The notes under the pieces were generated by a model, which worked only from the letters and a program-made list of their open reading frames with translations, did not search any database and was not told where the DNA came from. Shown piece by piece: positions 22,994-36,747 of a stretch of DNA of 64,000 nucleotides. This DNA is from Catenaria anguillulae PL171 (taxonomy: Eukaryota > Blastocladiomycota > Blastocladiomycetes > Blastocladiales > Catenariaceae). A program made the position numbers and the translations under genes. The stretch lies in NCBI GenBank assembly GCA_002102555.1, contig MCFL01000014.1, positions 434,001 to 498,000 of the forward strand. Direction: 5' to 3'. Position 1 is the stretch's first letter; every line of letters begins with the position of its first letter.

Positions 22994-24167
22994 GGATCAG
23001 GCAGAGTCAAATCGTTGGGCACAGATGGCGTGTTTGCATTGAGTGCGACTCGCGCTACACATTCATCGTCATGTCATGTGGGTGATTGCCTCACTCACGT
23101 ACTGTAGTGCTGCGAATAGTCGAAACAGTCACACGTCACACCCCACCTTGTCTGTTGCATTGCCGTCACATGTCACAGCCACGCCGTTCCTCGTCGCACA
23201 CTGTCACAGCGTCGTTGTTGCTTTGTGACCATCATTTTCCGTCACGCTGTCGTTGTTGCGTGATACATGTCACATAAAATAGCAAAACCACCTTGTCGGA
23301 GTCTTCAAGAGGCGGAGAAGGCACCAACAACAAATCGATGCCTCCACCTGGGCGATTCGAACCGCTACCCCTCGAGCCAGAACGGGCCGGCTTGACGGGT
23401 GGGACACAAACGCTTGTTTGTAACGCAACAATGAGTGATTCACTTCCAGCCCGTCAAGACATAGGCAAGCATCGATGGAAACAACTCCTTTTGTAAGTCT
23501 AGCTGGCCTGTGGTGGGGCTGCCTCCCTTTAAACATAGCAGGATGGGAACAGGGCTCACATCTCAGAGTACGTGCGATGCAACTGCGTCAACACACGCCT
23601 GGGGCATTTTGCAAAGGAGCCACCGTCTTCTCCAAGCAAGAGCCTGCAGCCTTGCGTCCAACCAATGCCAATACAGATCTGGGGTTTGAGCAAGTCATTC
23701 GCCAGTCATTCCTCCAACCGATTCTCAATTCTCATGTGCAACGGACAACCGCAAGTCACTCTGGAGGGTACAGGTTCGATTCTTGTCAACACCAAACTGC
23801 GGATAATCGCCACGTTTTTGCTGTCGGACAACAGCGAGCCATCACCGAAAAACGGTGTTCTCGCAAAATACTTGGTCTTTCATACAGTCCTGCTGATACT
23901 TCATGAATGATAACCGCGCATGATTGACATCAGAATGCTGTACACAATTTTTCATGCCATGTCTTGCATAGCCTGATTGAAACTCAGTCTCACTCACTCT
24001 GATTAGTGACCTACAGACGGCTCACATGTGGTTTTTGCCTGTTTACCTTGCGAGAGCAGGCCTGACATGTGGTCTGAGCTTCAGGTAGAGAATATACTCG
24101 CTCCTGTCAATGTTTGCCTGCACCTTCCGCACGCCGGCCAGCCTTTTGACAGTCCACAAACCCTATG

Positions 24168-24945
24168 TATATGTCAAAGTGCTTACCGCGCTGCAGCCGC
24201 GGCGAAAGCACCAAACCGGGTTCCCAACGGACTACACTCACGCCATTAGCACAGAAAGATGCGTAGACATTGATTTACTCGCTTACGCAAAATTTCTTCG
24301 CTCAATTCGCACGCCTTCATGGGTGTACTGTAGACCAAACTGTTCGGCTCGGATCTGTGGATGCAACTGGACGTGTTTCTTGTGCTGCGGCCGCGGCGAA
24401 AGCACCAAACCAGGTTCCCAACGGACTACACTCACGCCATTAGCACAGAAAGATGCGTAGACATTGATTTACTCGCGTACGCAAAATTTCTTCGCTCAAT
24501 TCGCACGCCTTCATGGGTGTACTATAAACCAAACTGTTTGGCTCGGATCTGTGGATGCAACTGGACGTGTTTCGTGTGCTGCGGCCGCGGCGAAAGCACC
24601 AAACCAGGTTCCCAACGGACTACACTCACGCCATTAGCACAGAAAGATGCGTAGACATTGATTTACTCGCGTACGCAAAATTTCTTCGCTCAATTCGCAC
24701 GCCTTCATGGGTGTACTATAAACCAAACTGTTTGGCTCGGATCTGTGGATGCAACTGGACGTGTTTCGTGTGCTGCGGCCGCGGCGACAGCACCAAACCA
24801 GGTTCCCGACGGACTATGCCCATGTCAATAGCACAGAAAGATGCGCAGAAATCTATTTACTCGCGCACGCACAATGGCATTGCTCATTTCGCACGCCTTC
24901 ATGGGTGGACCGTCGACCAAACTGTTTAGCTTGGATCTGTGGATG
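24168..24945. repeat. 194-bp tandem repeat array (right element)
   Basis: Mirror of the array at 18452-19228 with the same four units in reverse order and complement. Confidence 0.9.
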
Positions 24946-25472
24946 TAGTAGATCCAAACGGTGTGCTACATTGGTTGGGCGACTAAAATATAATACAAAA
25001 TAGACACAGTTGACAAAAGATGTTTCTGCTGAACAGCCTTGGTGCCAATACGAAGCTGGACTGAGGAGTCAATGTCGTCCCCAGACCAGCAGGCATTTTC
25101 GTCGTCACTGTCCAAATGAGAATCAAGCACAGATCCCAGGAACAATAGCTTGAGCCATGGGCTGGTTCAGCTTAATCCTCTCATGGGAAGGCAAGTCGGT
25201 GTCCTGCACACAGCACAAATGAGTTAAAAAAAAGCCGACAAGAGCAGATGAAAGGGCAATGTGACGCACTGGGCTTTCAAAAACAGTCGCCACCAACTCA
25301 CCTCCATCCTCCCTGCCATTGGCACACTCCCATCCATCAGCGCCTGCTTCAACTCATCCACGGTCACATCTTTGGGGATTTATACGACCACTGCAAGAGA
25401 GCTGCTTGTGATTGTACTCACAATGCCGGACCCTAGGGTTGCCGACAAAACAAAACCCGACAAAAAAGGAAT

Positions 25473-25543
25473 GGGATGCGTGGAGTTCGATCCCTGGCCA
25501 CCGAAACCGAACTGCCGGCATAGCCGCCTGAGCTAAGCTTCCC
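25473..25543 (-). other. tRNA-like sequence in right element (degenerate)
   Basis: Mirror of the tRNA-like stretch at 17853-17923, with the same acceptor pairing and A-box-like block. Confidence 0.35.
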
Positions 25544-25641
25544 TGTTGACGGACTGTCATGCCAAAGGAGTCGGTTGGCGGTTGGGGTTCATGTTGAGGG
25601 ACTGAGCCAACCCGTGCATTCCTTGCGTGCATCGTGATCAT

Positions 25642-25642
<1 letters not shown>

Positions 25643-25691
<49 letters not shown>
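25643..25691 (-). repeat. Poly(T) tract, 49 nt, in right element
   Basis: Mirror of the poly(A) tract in the left element, two bases longer. Length differences in such tracts are expected from polymerase slippage or sequencing. Confidence 0.95.
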
Positions 25692-26265
25692 CCAATCGCT
25701 ACTGCATGTCATGCAGGCTCTCCCCAGCCAACGATGCGACAAGCCGAGAGTGAGCCACGGATTGTTCCAAACAAGTGCGTGTGTCACGGCGCATCTGTTG
25801 CCTGAGCCTCTCAATGTGTCACAGGTCACAGCACTGTTGTTTCGTAACGTGAATCTGGTCACGGTTCTTGGGCATGTTGTTGCTTACCATTTTTGCGTTC
25901 GCCTGCGGCGGGCGTTTCAACTAATCTTGGCACTACAGTACTCGCGTGGTTCGCGCACGTACGCAAGCAGAACTGCGAAAATGTGTGGCGCAAACGGATT
26001 TCGGATGGCTGCCGATCCCTCTTCATTCTTCATCGCCACGTGGACAGGTCGGACGCCGTCGCATCGATTTGACGGGCTGCCGATGGGACGTGTCTCGCCA
26101 CTGTGTTTTTTCATGCTGCGTTCAATTTCTGTTTCGGAAAGCTCCCGGAGCAAAAGTGCGTGCAAACGGCGGAAATCCCCAACGAAAGTGGCACCGAGTG
26201 GGGTCCGCCCCGTCGGTTTCGAGTTCCAGAATCCCGACCTGATCCCCTCGAGGGCAGCCGATACT

Positions 26266-26276
26266 GTATAAAACGG
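26266..26276 (+). promoter_or_regulatory. TATA-like box upstream of enoyl-CoA hydratase
   Basis: CTGTATAAAACGG about 95 nt before the ATG at 26369, a plausible distance for a short fungal leader. Confidence 0.35.
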
Positions 26277-26368
26277 ACATGAGCGCGAGACATCTGTCCC
26301 TCTCCCGCAAGCTGCCCCCATCCCTGACTGATCACCCATCACTTCGTAGCTCTGACACAAGCTTGACC

Positions 26369-27253
26369 ATGTTTGCCACCGCCGCCCGCAACCTGCTTCG
26401 CGCCTCGACCCGCCCCACCGGCCCCGCTACGCGCATCGCGCCACTCCGCCGCGCCGAATCGTCGCTTGCCTCGCGCGCCTGGGAGTACATCAAGGTGTCG
26501 TACTCTGCCTCGGGCAAGGTTGCCATTGTGCAGCTGCACCGGCCCAAGGCCCTCAATGCCCTGTGCTCTGGCCTGTTCCACGAAGTCAACGACGCCATGC
26601 GCACGCTCGACAATGACCCTGCCGTCGGCGCCATTGTGCTGACGGGCGGGTACAAGGCGTTTGCTGCCGGTGCAGATATCAAGGAAATGGCAGACACCCA
26701 GTTTGTCTCCAACTACAAGACCAACTTTTTGGGCCATTGGACCGAGATCACGACAGTGCGTAAGCCCGTGATTGCGGCCGTCCAAGGGTTTGCGCTTGGT
26801 GGCGGGTGCGAGTTGGCCATGATGTGCGACATCATCTACGCGGGCGACAATGCAAAGTTTGGCCAACCCGAAATCAAGCTCGGTACCATTCCGGGCGCCG
26901 GTGGATCGCAGCGCCTTGTCAAGGCCGTCGGCAAGTCCAAGGCCATGGAACTGGTCTTGTCGGGCAACATGTGGAGTGCCGAGGAAGCCGAGCGTGCCGG
27001 GCTCGTGTCCAAGGTGTTCCCCGCCGATAAGGTCGTCGATGAGGCCGTCAAGTTGGGCGAACAGATTGCAGAGTACTCGCAGGTCGCCACGCAAATGGCC
27101 AAGGAGGCCGTCAACAAGTCGTACGAGTTGACCCTGGCCGAGGGCCTCCATTTCGAGCGCAGGTTGTTCCAGGCTACGTTTGCCACAAAGGATCAGAAGG
27201 AGGGCATGAAGGCGTTTGCCGAGAAGCGCAAGGCCAACTTCACCCATGAGTAA
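26369..27253 (+). CDS. ECHS1: Mitochondrial enoyl-CoA hydratase (crotonase)
   Basis: Hydrates trans-2-enoyl-CoA in mitochondrial beta-oxidation and branched-chain amino acid breakdown. A single exon of 294 residues. ATG at 26369 starts [14 protein letters not shown], a clear mitochondrial presequence; an in-frame ATG at 26279 would place non-targeting residues in front. The crotonase fold is evident from [10 protein letters not shown], the oxyanion-hole segment [10 protein letters not shown] and [14 protein letters not shown] with catalytic Glu at residue 148. The second catalytic Glu is at residue 168 in [15 protein letters not shown]. The 20-residue spacing equals that of the mammalian Glu144/Glu164 pair. 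C-terminal residues KRKANFTHE also match the family. The lack of introns contrasts with most neighbours. Confidence 0.96.
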   Translation: MFATAARNLLRASTRPTGPATRIAPLRRAESSLASRAWEYIKVSYSASGKVAIVQLHRPKALNALCSGLFHEVNDAMRTLDNDPAVGAIVLTGGYKAFAAGADIKEMADTQFVSNYKTNFLGHWTEITTVRKPVIAAVQGFALGGGCELAMMCDIIYAGDNAKFGQPEIKLGTIPGAGGSQRLVKAVGKSKAMELVLSGNMWSAEEAERAGLVSKVFPADKVVDEAVKLGEQIAEYSQVATQMAKEAVNKSYELTLAEGLHFERRLFQATFATKDQKEGMKAFAEKRKANFTHE

Positions 27254-27608
27254 AAGAGTCATGTCGTGTCCCCTGTACCCTCCTGTTGTGTGAATTATTC
27301 TTTGCGAAATGAATGTCCTTTGGTTGCCGCTCTCGGAATGAGAGCTGAAAAGTACATGCCCTTAGGTTGAAAGTCGCCAATCCATATCCGTACATTTGAA
27401 TATATTAAGATTTACTTTCGAACCGACAACGATGCAACGAGTTTGACGTCGCGATACCGCACATGACGGGGTCGACACTAAAGTCATCAACCCATGAGGA
27501 CATCCCATTCATTTCATGGAAGATAACCCAAAGCAATCTTGAGTGTGCCCCAACAACCTCTCCTCGCCTGATCCAGATCCGCAAAGCACTCTGCCACCAG
27601 CAACCATC
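27254..27608. other. Intergenic region
   Basis: 3' end of the hydratase gene and upstream region of the signal peptidase subunit gene. No further feature can be supported. Confidence 0.5.
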
Positions 27609-28358
27609 ATGATCGCTTCGCCGCCGCCATTCACGCAATCGCACTTCAAGGAAACAGCAGGTATGCACATCCGAATAGCTGGCATTGCTGGGCGGTCCAA
27701 GGGCGATGAGCATGTGCACCACTCATCGATTTATCCACCACTTACAGCCAGCCTGCCGCTCGTTGCAAAGTACTCGTTCCAAGACTATCGCCACACGCTC
27801 GAGGATTCTGTGCGCGACGTACGTTGCGTGCACTTGCCTATCGCCCGATACCCGACATAAATCTCATCCAATCCTCTTGGCTTGACTCGCTCATTCACAC
27901 AGATTCTCGCCGCGGATCTGGCGCTGCCGCTCTCGTACAAATGGACCGACGTGCGCCTAGCCCTCGGCTACGCCTCGGCCTTGCTCGGACTCGGCGTCAC
28001 GGGCTACGCACACATGACTGGGTTTGCGGCCACCAAGGACCTCGTCACCTACACGGTCCTTGTGTACATCTTGCTGAGCGTGGTCACGTCCGTCATTCTC
28101 ATGGTATATGAGAGCAAGTATCTAGCCGAGGCGGCGCTCGCCGATGGAACCCAAGTCACGTTGGCTACGAGCATTTCCGATGATGCAGAGTGGAAGGTAG
28201 AGGTGGTGGTGACGACGGCAAAGGGAAGGAAAGCCGTAGTGAGGCAGGTCAAAGGGTTTGGCGAGTATTTTAGCGAATCGGGCAAGCTCGTGGGCGACAA
28301 GGTGTATGGAGACGTGTGTGCGTGGATGCAAGAGGCACAGACACAGTTGAACAAGTGA
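27609..28358 (+). CDS. SPC2: Signal peptidase complex subunit 2 (SPC25)
   Basis: Accessory subunit of the ER signal peptidase complex. Exons 27609-27660, 27748-27818 and 27903-28358 give 192 residues. Exon 2 encodes KYSFQDYRHTLEDSVRD, matching the conserved cytosolic segment before the membrane pair. Exon 3 has YKWTDVRLALGYASALLGLG as the first membrane helix and VTYTVLVYILLSVVTSVIL as the second. The C-terminal domain includes VTLATSISDDAEWKVEVVV and FGEYFSESGKLVGDKV. Two transmembrane helices with both ends cytosolic is the expected topology. Splice donors are GTATGC and GTACGT. The gene is tail-to-tail with the methyltransferase gene (stops 72 bp apart). Confidence 0.9.
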
Positions 28359-28430
28359 CGCAATGACTCGTTTCTTGTCTCGATGCGTTCTAGACACATG
28401 CATTGTATTTTATTTCCCCCATTGTTCAAT

Positions 28431-30256
28431 CTACAAAACTGGGTGGAGGGACCTCTGCCCGGACAAGCACACACTGCACGCCAACCCACCGCCACATGAC
28501 CCACCATACCCACCCGGCCACACGCCACTTGAAGCCGACTCTAGCCGCCTCCCTGTCAAGTAGCGCGTCAATCCTGGGAACACGGCCCTTGACACATTCA
28601 GCATTTCCACGTGCACAAACCCCGCGCGCGACACTTGGCGCTCATAGTCGAGAATGTTGCCCAAGTTGACGGACGGAATGTGTGCCAGGCGCGACACGAG
28701 GCGGCCGAGCAGGGTCGATGGAATGATGAGGTCCAGTGTGACGAGCGTTGGGCGTGGACTTGGCGTTGACCCTGTCGACGGAGTGCGTGAGCGGTGGCGT
28801 GAGGGACCGGAAGTGGGCGAGTCCGAGTCGGCCGGCACTAATGGGGACGGCGAGAGGGGCGGGCGCGGCGTGTTGGCGTGAGTATGCGAGAGGACGGTGA
28901 ATGCTTGGTTGAAAAAGGCCGAGCGCGGGTTGTAGTGGTCTGTCATCATGACGAACAAAAAAAGGGGTTAGTGATACTAGAACATGGTGCGCATTGAGGA
29001 GCAACAAAGAAGAAAACGTACAAGCAGAGTCGATCGAGATAATGGCATCTACGGGAACCGCATCCAATTTTGTCCGCCACTCGTGCTCCAAGTCTGCTGC
29101 GTCGCCCTGGTACAAGTGGACACCCGAACCACCGAGCCCTGGTGGACTGGACGCGAGCCCAAGCCGGCTCGCGCGAAGGTGTGCAATGGCGGCTTGTTGA
29201 GCAGAGTATGTCTGTGAATGCACCTCGAAATGTTGTTGAGCTGTCATCCAAGCCTTCGACCCAGACGACGGGAAAAGAACGTACAATGCCCAGTACATCG
29301 CACGCAAACTCGACATGCAACATCAAGCTCGAGTCTCCCAGCCCATATCCAACGTCCATGACGCGCTTGCCTCGCAAGTTACCGAATTCGGCAACGAGCC
29401 GGACGAGTGACTGGCCCGCTGTGGTCAAATCGCATGGGAGGCGCAATGGATCGGGTCGGGTGGATGAAAATGGGTCGGTCCAGAGTCCAACGTTCATGAA
29501 CCCTGATACGGGTCGGACGTTGAGTGCCAGGTGAGCATCCGAGTAAAGTGAGTCGGGAGAGTGTGTCAGGAGGACTTGTGCAAGTTCGGTCACGGTTGGT
29601 GGTGGTGACGGCAGTGTTGTTGTTGCTGATTGTGTTGAGAAGGATCGTGTGGTTGGGAGAAGAAATGACGACAACGAAGACGATGGCGTCGAGGAGAGGT
29701 CGCGTGACGTTGAGCGTGCATGACCGCGAAGTATGCGGCGTGAAGAAGAGGTGGATGAGGAGGAAGAAGAGGCTGGTATTGGCGAGCCAGTGCCCGAATG
29801 CGGCCCTATTGAAGCCAACGGGGCAAGGCGTGGGGATGAGTTTGGCGATGTGGTGGCGGTCGTGTCGGCAAGGAAATTTCGGTGCTGTTGGCCATGGTGT
29901 TGGTGATGGCCAGCTGGGGCAGCATGAGGGTGGTGCGAGTAGGAGCCTGAGGCGTAGGTGAGTGCGTCGGAAGTGAGCAATCCAGCGAGCAAGCCCAGCC
30001 TCGCCGGGTCAATGGCAGCATTCAAGATTCGGGGCTGAGGTTGGGAATCGATTGAGCACTGCTCGGCCCACGATGACGATGACGGTATTGATCGGTCTTG
30101 TGCGCTCGAATTTGGTGCTGAAGAGTTCCACGTCCATTGGCTCCATTGGCTCCACCGCCACGAGCTTGACGGCTCGGAACGACAGCCAGCACTGAGGCTG
30201 ACGCCGACGCCGACGCCCAGGGCGAGGCCGCAGATGAAGGAGAGAGTCGACTGCAT
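28431..30256 (-). CDS. Membrane-anchored SAM-dependent methyltransferase-like protein
   Basis: Exons read right to left, 29285-30256, 29022-29223 and 28431-28939, give about 560 residues from ATG at 30256 (an in-frame ATG at 30316 is possible). The N-terminus has a hydrophobic anchor, LSFICGLALGVGVGVSLSAG, then a long Ser/Pro/His-rich disordered stretch. The catalytic part has motif I KRVMDVGYGLGDSSLML with its acidic partner region and VHLYQGDAADL. It continues with IISIDSAYHYNPRSAFFNQA, where the second splice junction completes the AYHY motif of small-molecule class I methyltransferases. A Ser/Pro-rich insertion precedes the C-terminal block RQVSRAGFVHVEMLNVS. The substrate cannot be read from sequence; related proteins include sterol/lipid and cyclopropane-type enzymes. 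The first intron end (61 nt) is the least certain junction. Confidence 0.75.
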
Positions 30257-30503
30257 TCGATCAATGTGTTTGCCAAGAGTGCGAGTGCGCTGAGTGGTAT
30301 GCCCGCATTCATTCATGGTAAGCTCGCCTTGGGCTCATCAGCCACGGCAGGCTCAGCACGCACGTGCTGACCGCGACGGCGGCATGGCATGGTATCATAC
30401 TCGCACGCCGTCGAGGATGGCGACGAATGAATGAATGCATCCACTCGTACTTATGGTAACTGTCCGCAATCCAGCCCACCAGTTTCCTCCTGTCACATGA
30501 CAA

Positions 30504-33500
30504 ATGCCCCCACGCCGCAAGCCACCCACAGCTCCCGTGCGTCCATCGCCATCGACGGCCGCGGCCACATCTGATCACGACGGCCAGGTCCAAGACCCGT
30601 CTTCTCGTGAGCATTCCACCATTGCGAGCACATCCAGGCGAAAGCCCACACGGCCCACCACGGCCACGTCCGTTGCCGCTGCCGCTACTGCGCCTCACCC
30701 ACCCGAAGCCGCCCAGAATGGCGGCCACCACCAACCTCACCCGCAATGGCCCGCTTCCGCTGTCCGCCAGCGATCCTTCTTGGCGCCCGAATGGCCGCAC
30801 GCCAACCAACCCTCGCTTGCACCCCAAGTCGTATGTTCTCTCATGCATAACCTTGCGCTTGCTTCTCGCTCGCTTGCTTGTTCATTGGCTTCACCACATT
30901 TGACCGGATCCATTCACAGATGGCCGGTGCCGGCTTCTTCTTTGACCCGGCCTTGACCGATGCAGACAACCCAGACAATGTCACGTGCTTCGAGTGTGCC
31001 AAGCAGCTGTCCCACTGGGACCCGCAACAGGACGATCCGGCTGCCATTCATTTCCAGAAATCGCCGCAATGCGCTTATGCGCGCGCCATTTGCCTCCCTA
31101 AAGTCTTGTACTCGTGGACCACCAATGTGCTTGATGGATCGGGGGGCTTGTTGTACGACGAGGCTGACCCGAGCACGTATCCAAAGGCCGAGGAGATGGT
31201 CAACATGAGGAAGAAGACGTTTGAAGGACGGTGGGTGCATGATCGGAATCCAAAGTTTTTCGCCAATTCCACAAGGGTAAAGTTGTTTTCCGTCCATTTT
31301 TTTTGCATGTCGGCAAGAATACGGACTGAATCGTTTTGCCTGCCTGAACGTTTAGCTGGCCAAAGCAGGCTTCGTGTATGATCCCGACCCAGCAGACGAC
31401 GCTTGGACCTCGCTCGACGACAAGGCAACATGTGTGTACTGCAACCTGTCGCTGGCCAACTGGGAGCCCAAGGACAACCCGCTGTACGTTTCGCATCGTG
31501 TTTGTTTCTCATGCACTCGCGCAAGGGACTCATTTCTACCGCTATCGCTGTTGGTACAGGACCGAGCACAAAAAACGCAACCCGTCGTGCCCCTTTTTCG
31601 CCCACATCACCAAACCTCGCACCAAACGCGCGCCGACCGCAGACCTGCCGGCAGCCCGAACCCGTCGCCAACAACCCGCACCTGCGCCGCAAGTGGCTGT
31701 CGTCAAGCAAGAACCGGAACCGGAACCGGAACCGAAACTTGTCGATTCTCCTCCGCGTCGCGGTCGCGGCCGTCCACGCAAAACACCCGTAGTGGAGGTC
31801 CAGAGCGCAGACACCGACAAGCCAGCCGTTCCGCGTCGCGGTCGGGGCCGACCGCCCAAAGTGGCCGCAGCAACTGCAGCAGCAGACGCAGCGGCAAGTC
31901 CACAAAGTGGTGTGGACACGCTCGACGATCCATTCAAGATGCCTGCCGAGCCGCCCCTGACTCGGCCCTCGACAAGCAAGCCCGCGGCCAAGCGCAAGGC
32001 GCCTGGTGATGCTGAGCAACCGGCGCCACACACAGGTCCGGCTGGCGCGGGCCAACCAGCGCCGCCACCGTCCACTGCTCGAGCAACACGTTCACGGGCG
32101 CCGACGGCAGCGGCCGCCAACCCACCTGTGGTGCCGTCGACGCGCACGTTGCGCCGCCGCCGTCAGCCCGGCCATGACGAGGAGCACCTGGTCAAGCATG
32201 TGCCACCAGCACAGGATGACGATGACGACGAGCCGCCGCTCAAGCGCCAGCGTCGGTCATCCATGCCTCCCACGCACATTGTCGAGGTGGAGATTCCTGT
32301 TGTTGTTTTGTCGCAAGGTGAGCGAGCTGGGAGCCAAGATCCACCCACGCCGCAACGGCCACACAAACGGGCAGCATACCTGGAAAAGGAGCCCTTGAAA
32401 GAGCTCGGGTCGGGCCAAGCGGCGGCGACCGAGACGGGGGCCGTGAGGCGAGGTGTTCGAAAGCCCGCTGTGGCCTCCACAGGCAAAATGACACCTCCGA
32501 TTCCAACGGCACATGCAGCTGCAAGACTCACTTCGGCACCCGCGCCTGAGCCCGAGCAGCAGGACGAGCACATGGATGTCGACGGCCAAGCCGACGAGCA
32601 ATTCTTGCCACCATCAACGACGGACCACGACCCAATTGCCCTGCCCAACGACCCATCGGTGGTTAAAGTGACTTATGGCGGCCGCCGATCGCGGTCGTCC
32701 TTGACACATACCCCGCCGCTGCCACTGCTGCCGCCTCCTCCCATGCAGCTGCCCTTGTCGCCGCCACGACCGCCCGTGTTGGATGCGCATCCGACGTCAC
32801 CGACACCGATGGATTCACCGGCGCGCACGAGTGGGCGCGGGCGGCGGGTGAGCATAGGGCACATGGCGCAGGACAAGCAAGCGGATGCGCATGGTGTTGG
32901 TGCGCCAGCAAACGCAAAAGCCGCTGACGTAGTCGAGTTGCCCGTTTCGCAATCACAGACAAGCGCACAGGGGCCGGCCGCTAGCCAAGCGGCAACTGCA
33001 TCCAAAACGTCGTTGTCGTCGCAGCCGCGGTCGCGCTCGAGCGGGCCAACCAGACCAAAGACGGCCGCCCCGCCCGCGCGTCTGGCGTCGCCAGCCAAAC
33101 CCATCCCCAGTATGTCGCCGGAAATGGACTCACCTGTGCGGTCGTCTCCACGCCGTGCCCGGTCGCGCTCATCTCTGTCGGCCGCTTCAGCAACAAGCTC
33201 GCTGTCGCACATTCGCCACCGCGATCCGCTCGCCGCGGCTACCCCGGCGCCGGCGCCTGCCACCAAGCTGCTCGATCTCGCACGTGACCCGTCACTCAAA
33301 CCATCGCGCGCCGACCTCAACCCCGTCCTGCTCGAATACGTCCGGCAAGCGCGCGCAAACATGCCCGCGGATGATCGCCGCTTGGTCAATTTGCCTGCGG
33401 CCCTGGCTAACGTTTTCGCAAACGCTGCCAGGGAAAAGGCACGGGCTACATTTGCTGGGACAGTGGCGCTCATGTTTCGGCCCGAGAGCGAGTTCAAAAA

Positions 33501-33555
33501 GATGGTCGAGGAAGAGGCTGAGCGGGAAAGGTTGCGACTTGCACAACGGACGTGA
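30504..33555 (+). CDS. BIR1: Bir1/survivin-like protein with two BIR domains and AT-hooks
   Basis: Chromosomal passenger complex subunit family. Exons 30504-30830, 30920-31276, 31356-31483 and 31560-33555 give 935 residues. BIR 1 has RSFLAPEW, then C132 and C135 (TCFEC), W142, H153 and C160. BIR 2 has KKTFEGRW, C254 and C257 (TCVYC), W264, H274 and C281, both with the H-x6-C spacing. Two AT-hooks follow at about 336-345 (PRRGRGRPRK) and 362-371 (PRRGRGRPPK). After them come about 460 disordered Pro/Ser-rich residues with many SP/TP sites, then a more ordered C-terminus (RADLNPVLLEYVRQARANM...FKKMVEEEAERERLRL). Two BIRs with a long tail is the fungal Bir1/Pbh1 layout. The AT-hooks suggest direct AT-rich DNA contact, an inference. 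No frameshift is needed. Confidence 0.93.
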
Positions 33556-34248
33556 GGAGACTGTTGGGGCGGGACAGAGAGAGAGACTACATCATCGAGA
33601 GATGTTGGGGAAGTGCATTGGTTTGCTTTTGTTGTGGGCCGTTTTTGTGCTTTCGTAGGTTGTACCATTTTTCAATCGCATTTTCTTCTGCTGGTTTCTG
33701 TGTCACGCCCATTTCATGGAGGCTTCAGCCTTGAATGGAAGGAAGGAGCGAAAAAGCGCAATCCCAAATTGTATAACTTAAAAAGGCAAGTAAACTTGAA
33801 ACCGAAAAGAAAGGAAAGGATGAAGTGATTCACAAGATCACATCAACTGAGGGGCAAGAGGAGGATGAATCAAGTCAGGCGGCAGAGCAAGAAAAGCGGT
33901 ACCTGACACCAATCGCAGGCGGATCGTGTCGGCAAACAAGGGGGGCCATCAACCAACGAGGAGATTAGGCGGGCGGACGGGCGCAGCAACAATTAAGCAA
34001 TCAACCAGAGAAAACAACGGAAACAACGAGAATTTGACGAAAGACGCAACAGGGCATCAAATGGACGGTTGGATTCAAATGGTCACATGCAAGGCAGAGA
34101 GCACGATGATCGAAGAGGCCGACGGTGGAAGGAAGTGGGTAGAAAGGTATTTTTTGAAGGAGGAGGAGGGTAGAATGGCAGGAAAGGGAAGACAAGGGTG
34201 TGGATGCCGGCAGGTGGTTGGGTAACGCTGGTGTTTTGTTTTGCATGT
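33556..34248. other. Intergenic region (convergent 3' ends)
   Basis: Purine-rich spacer between the stops of BIR1 and the Ste20-type kinase. No gene or structured element is visible. Confidence 0.55.

Positions 34249-36747
<2,499 letters not shown>

Larger units (their letters stand above)
23100..25940 (+). mobile_element. 2.84-kb non-coding element with terminal inverted repeats, right copy
   Basis: Mirror image of 17458-20296 with the same TIR-like ends, TA on both sides and the same internal parts. The outer neighbours CTCACG (23094-23099) and CTCGCG (25941-25946) match in 5 of 6 positions and could be a decayed longer target duplication, but the left copy shows nothing comparable. Near-identity of the two copies implies either very recent transposition, ongoing gene conversion between inverted arms, or a misassembly. 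The element sits between the p24 promoter and the enoyl-CoA hydratase gene and encodes no recognisable protein. Confidence 0.7.
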
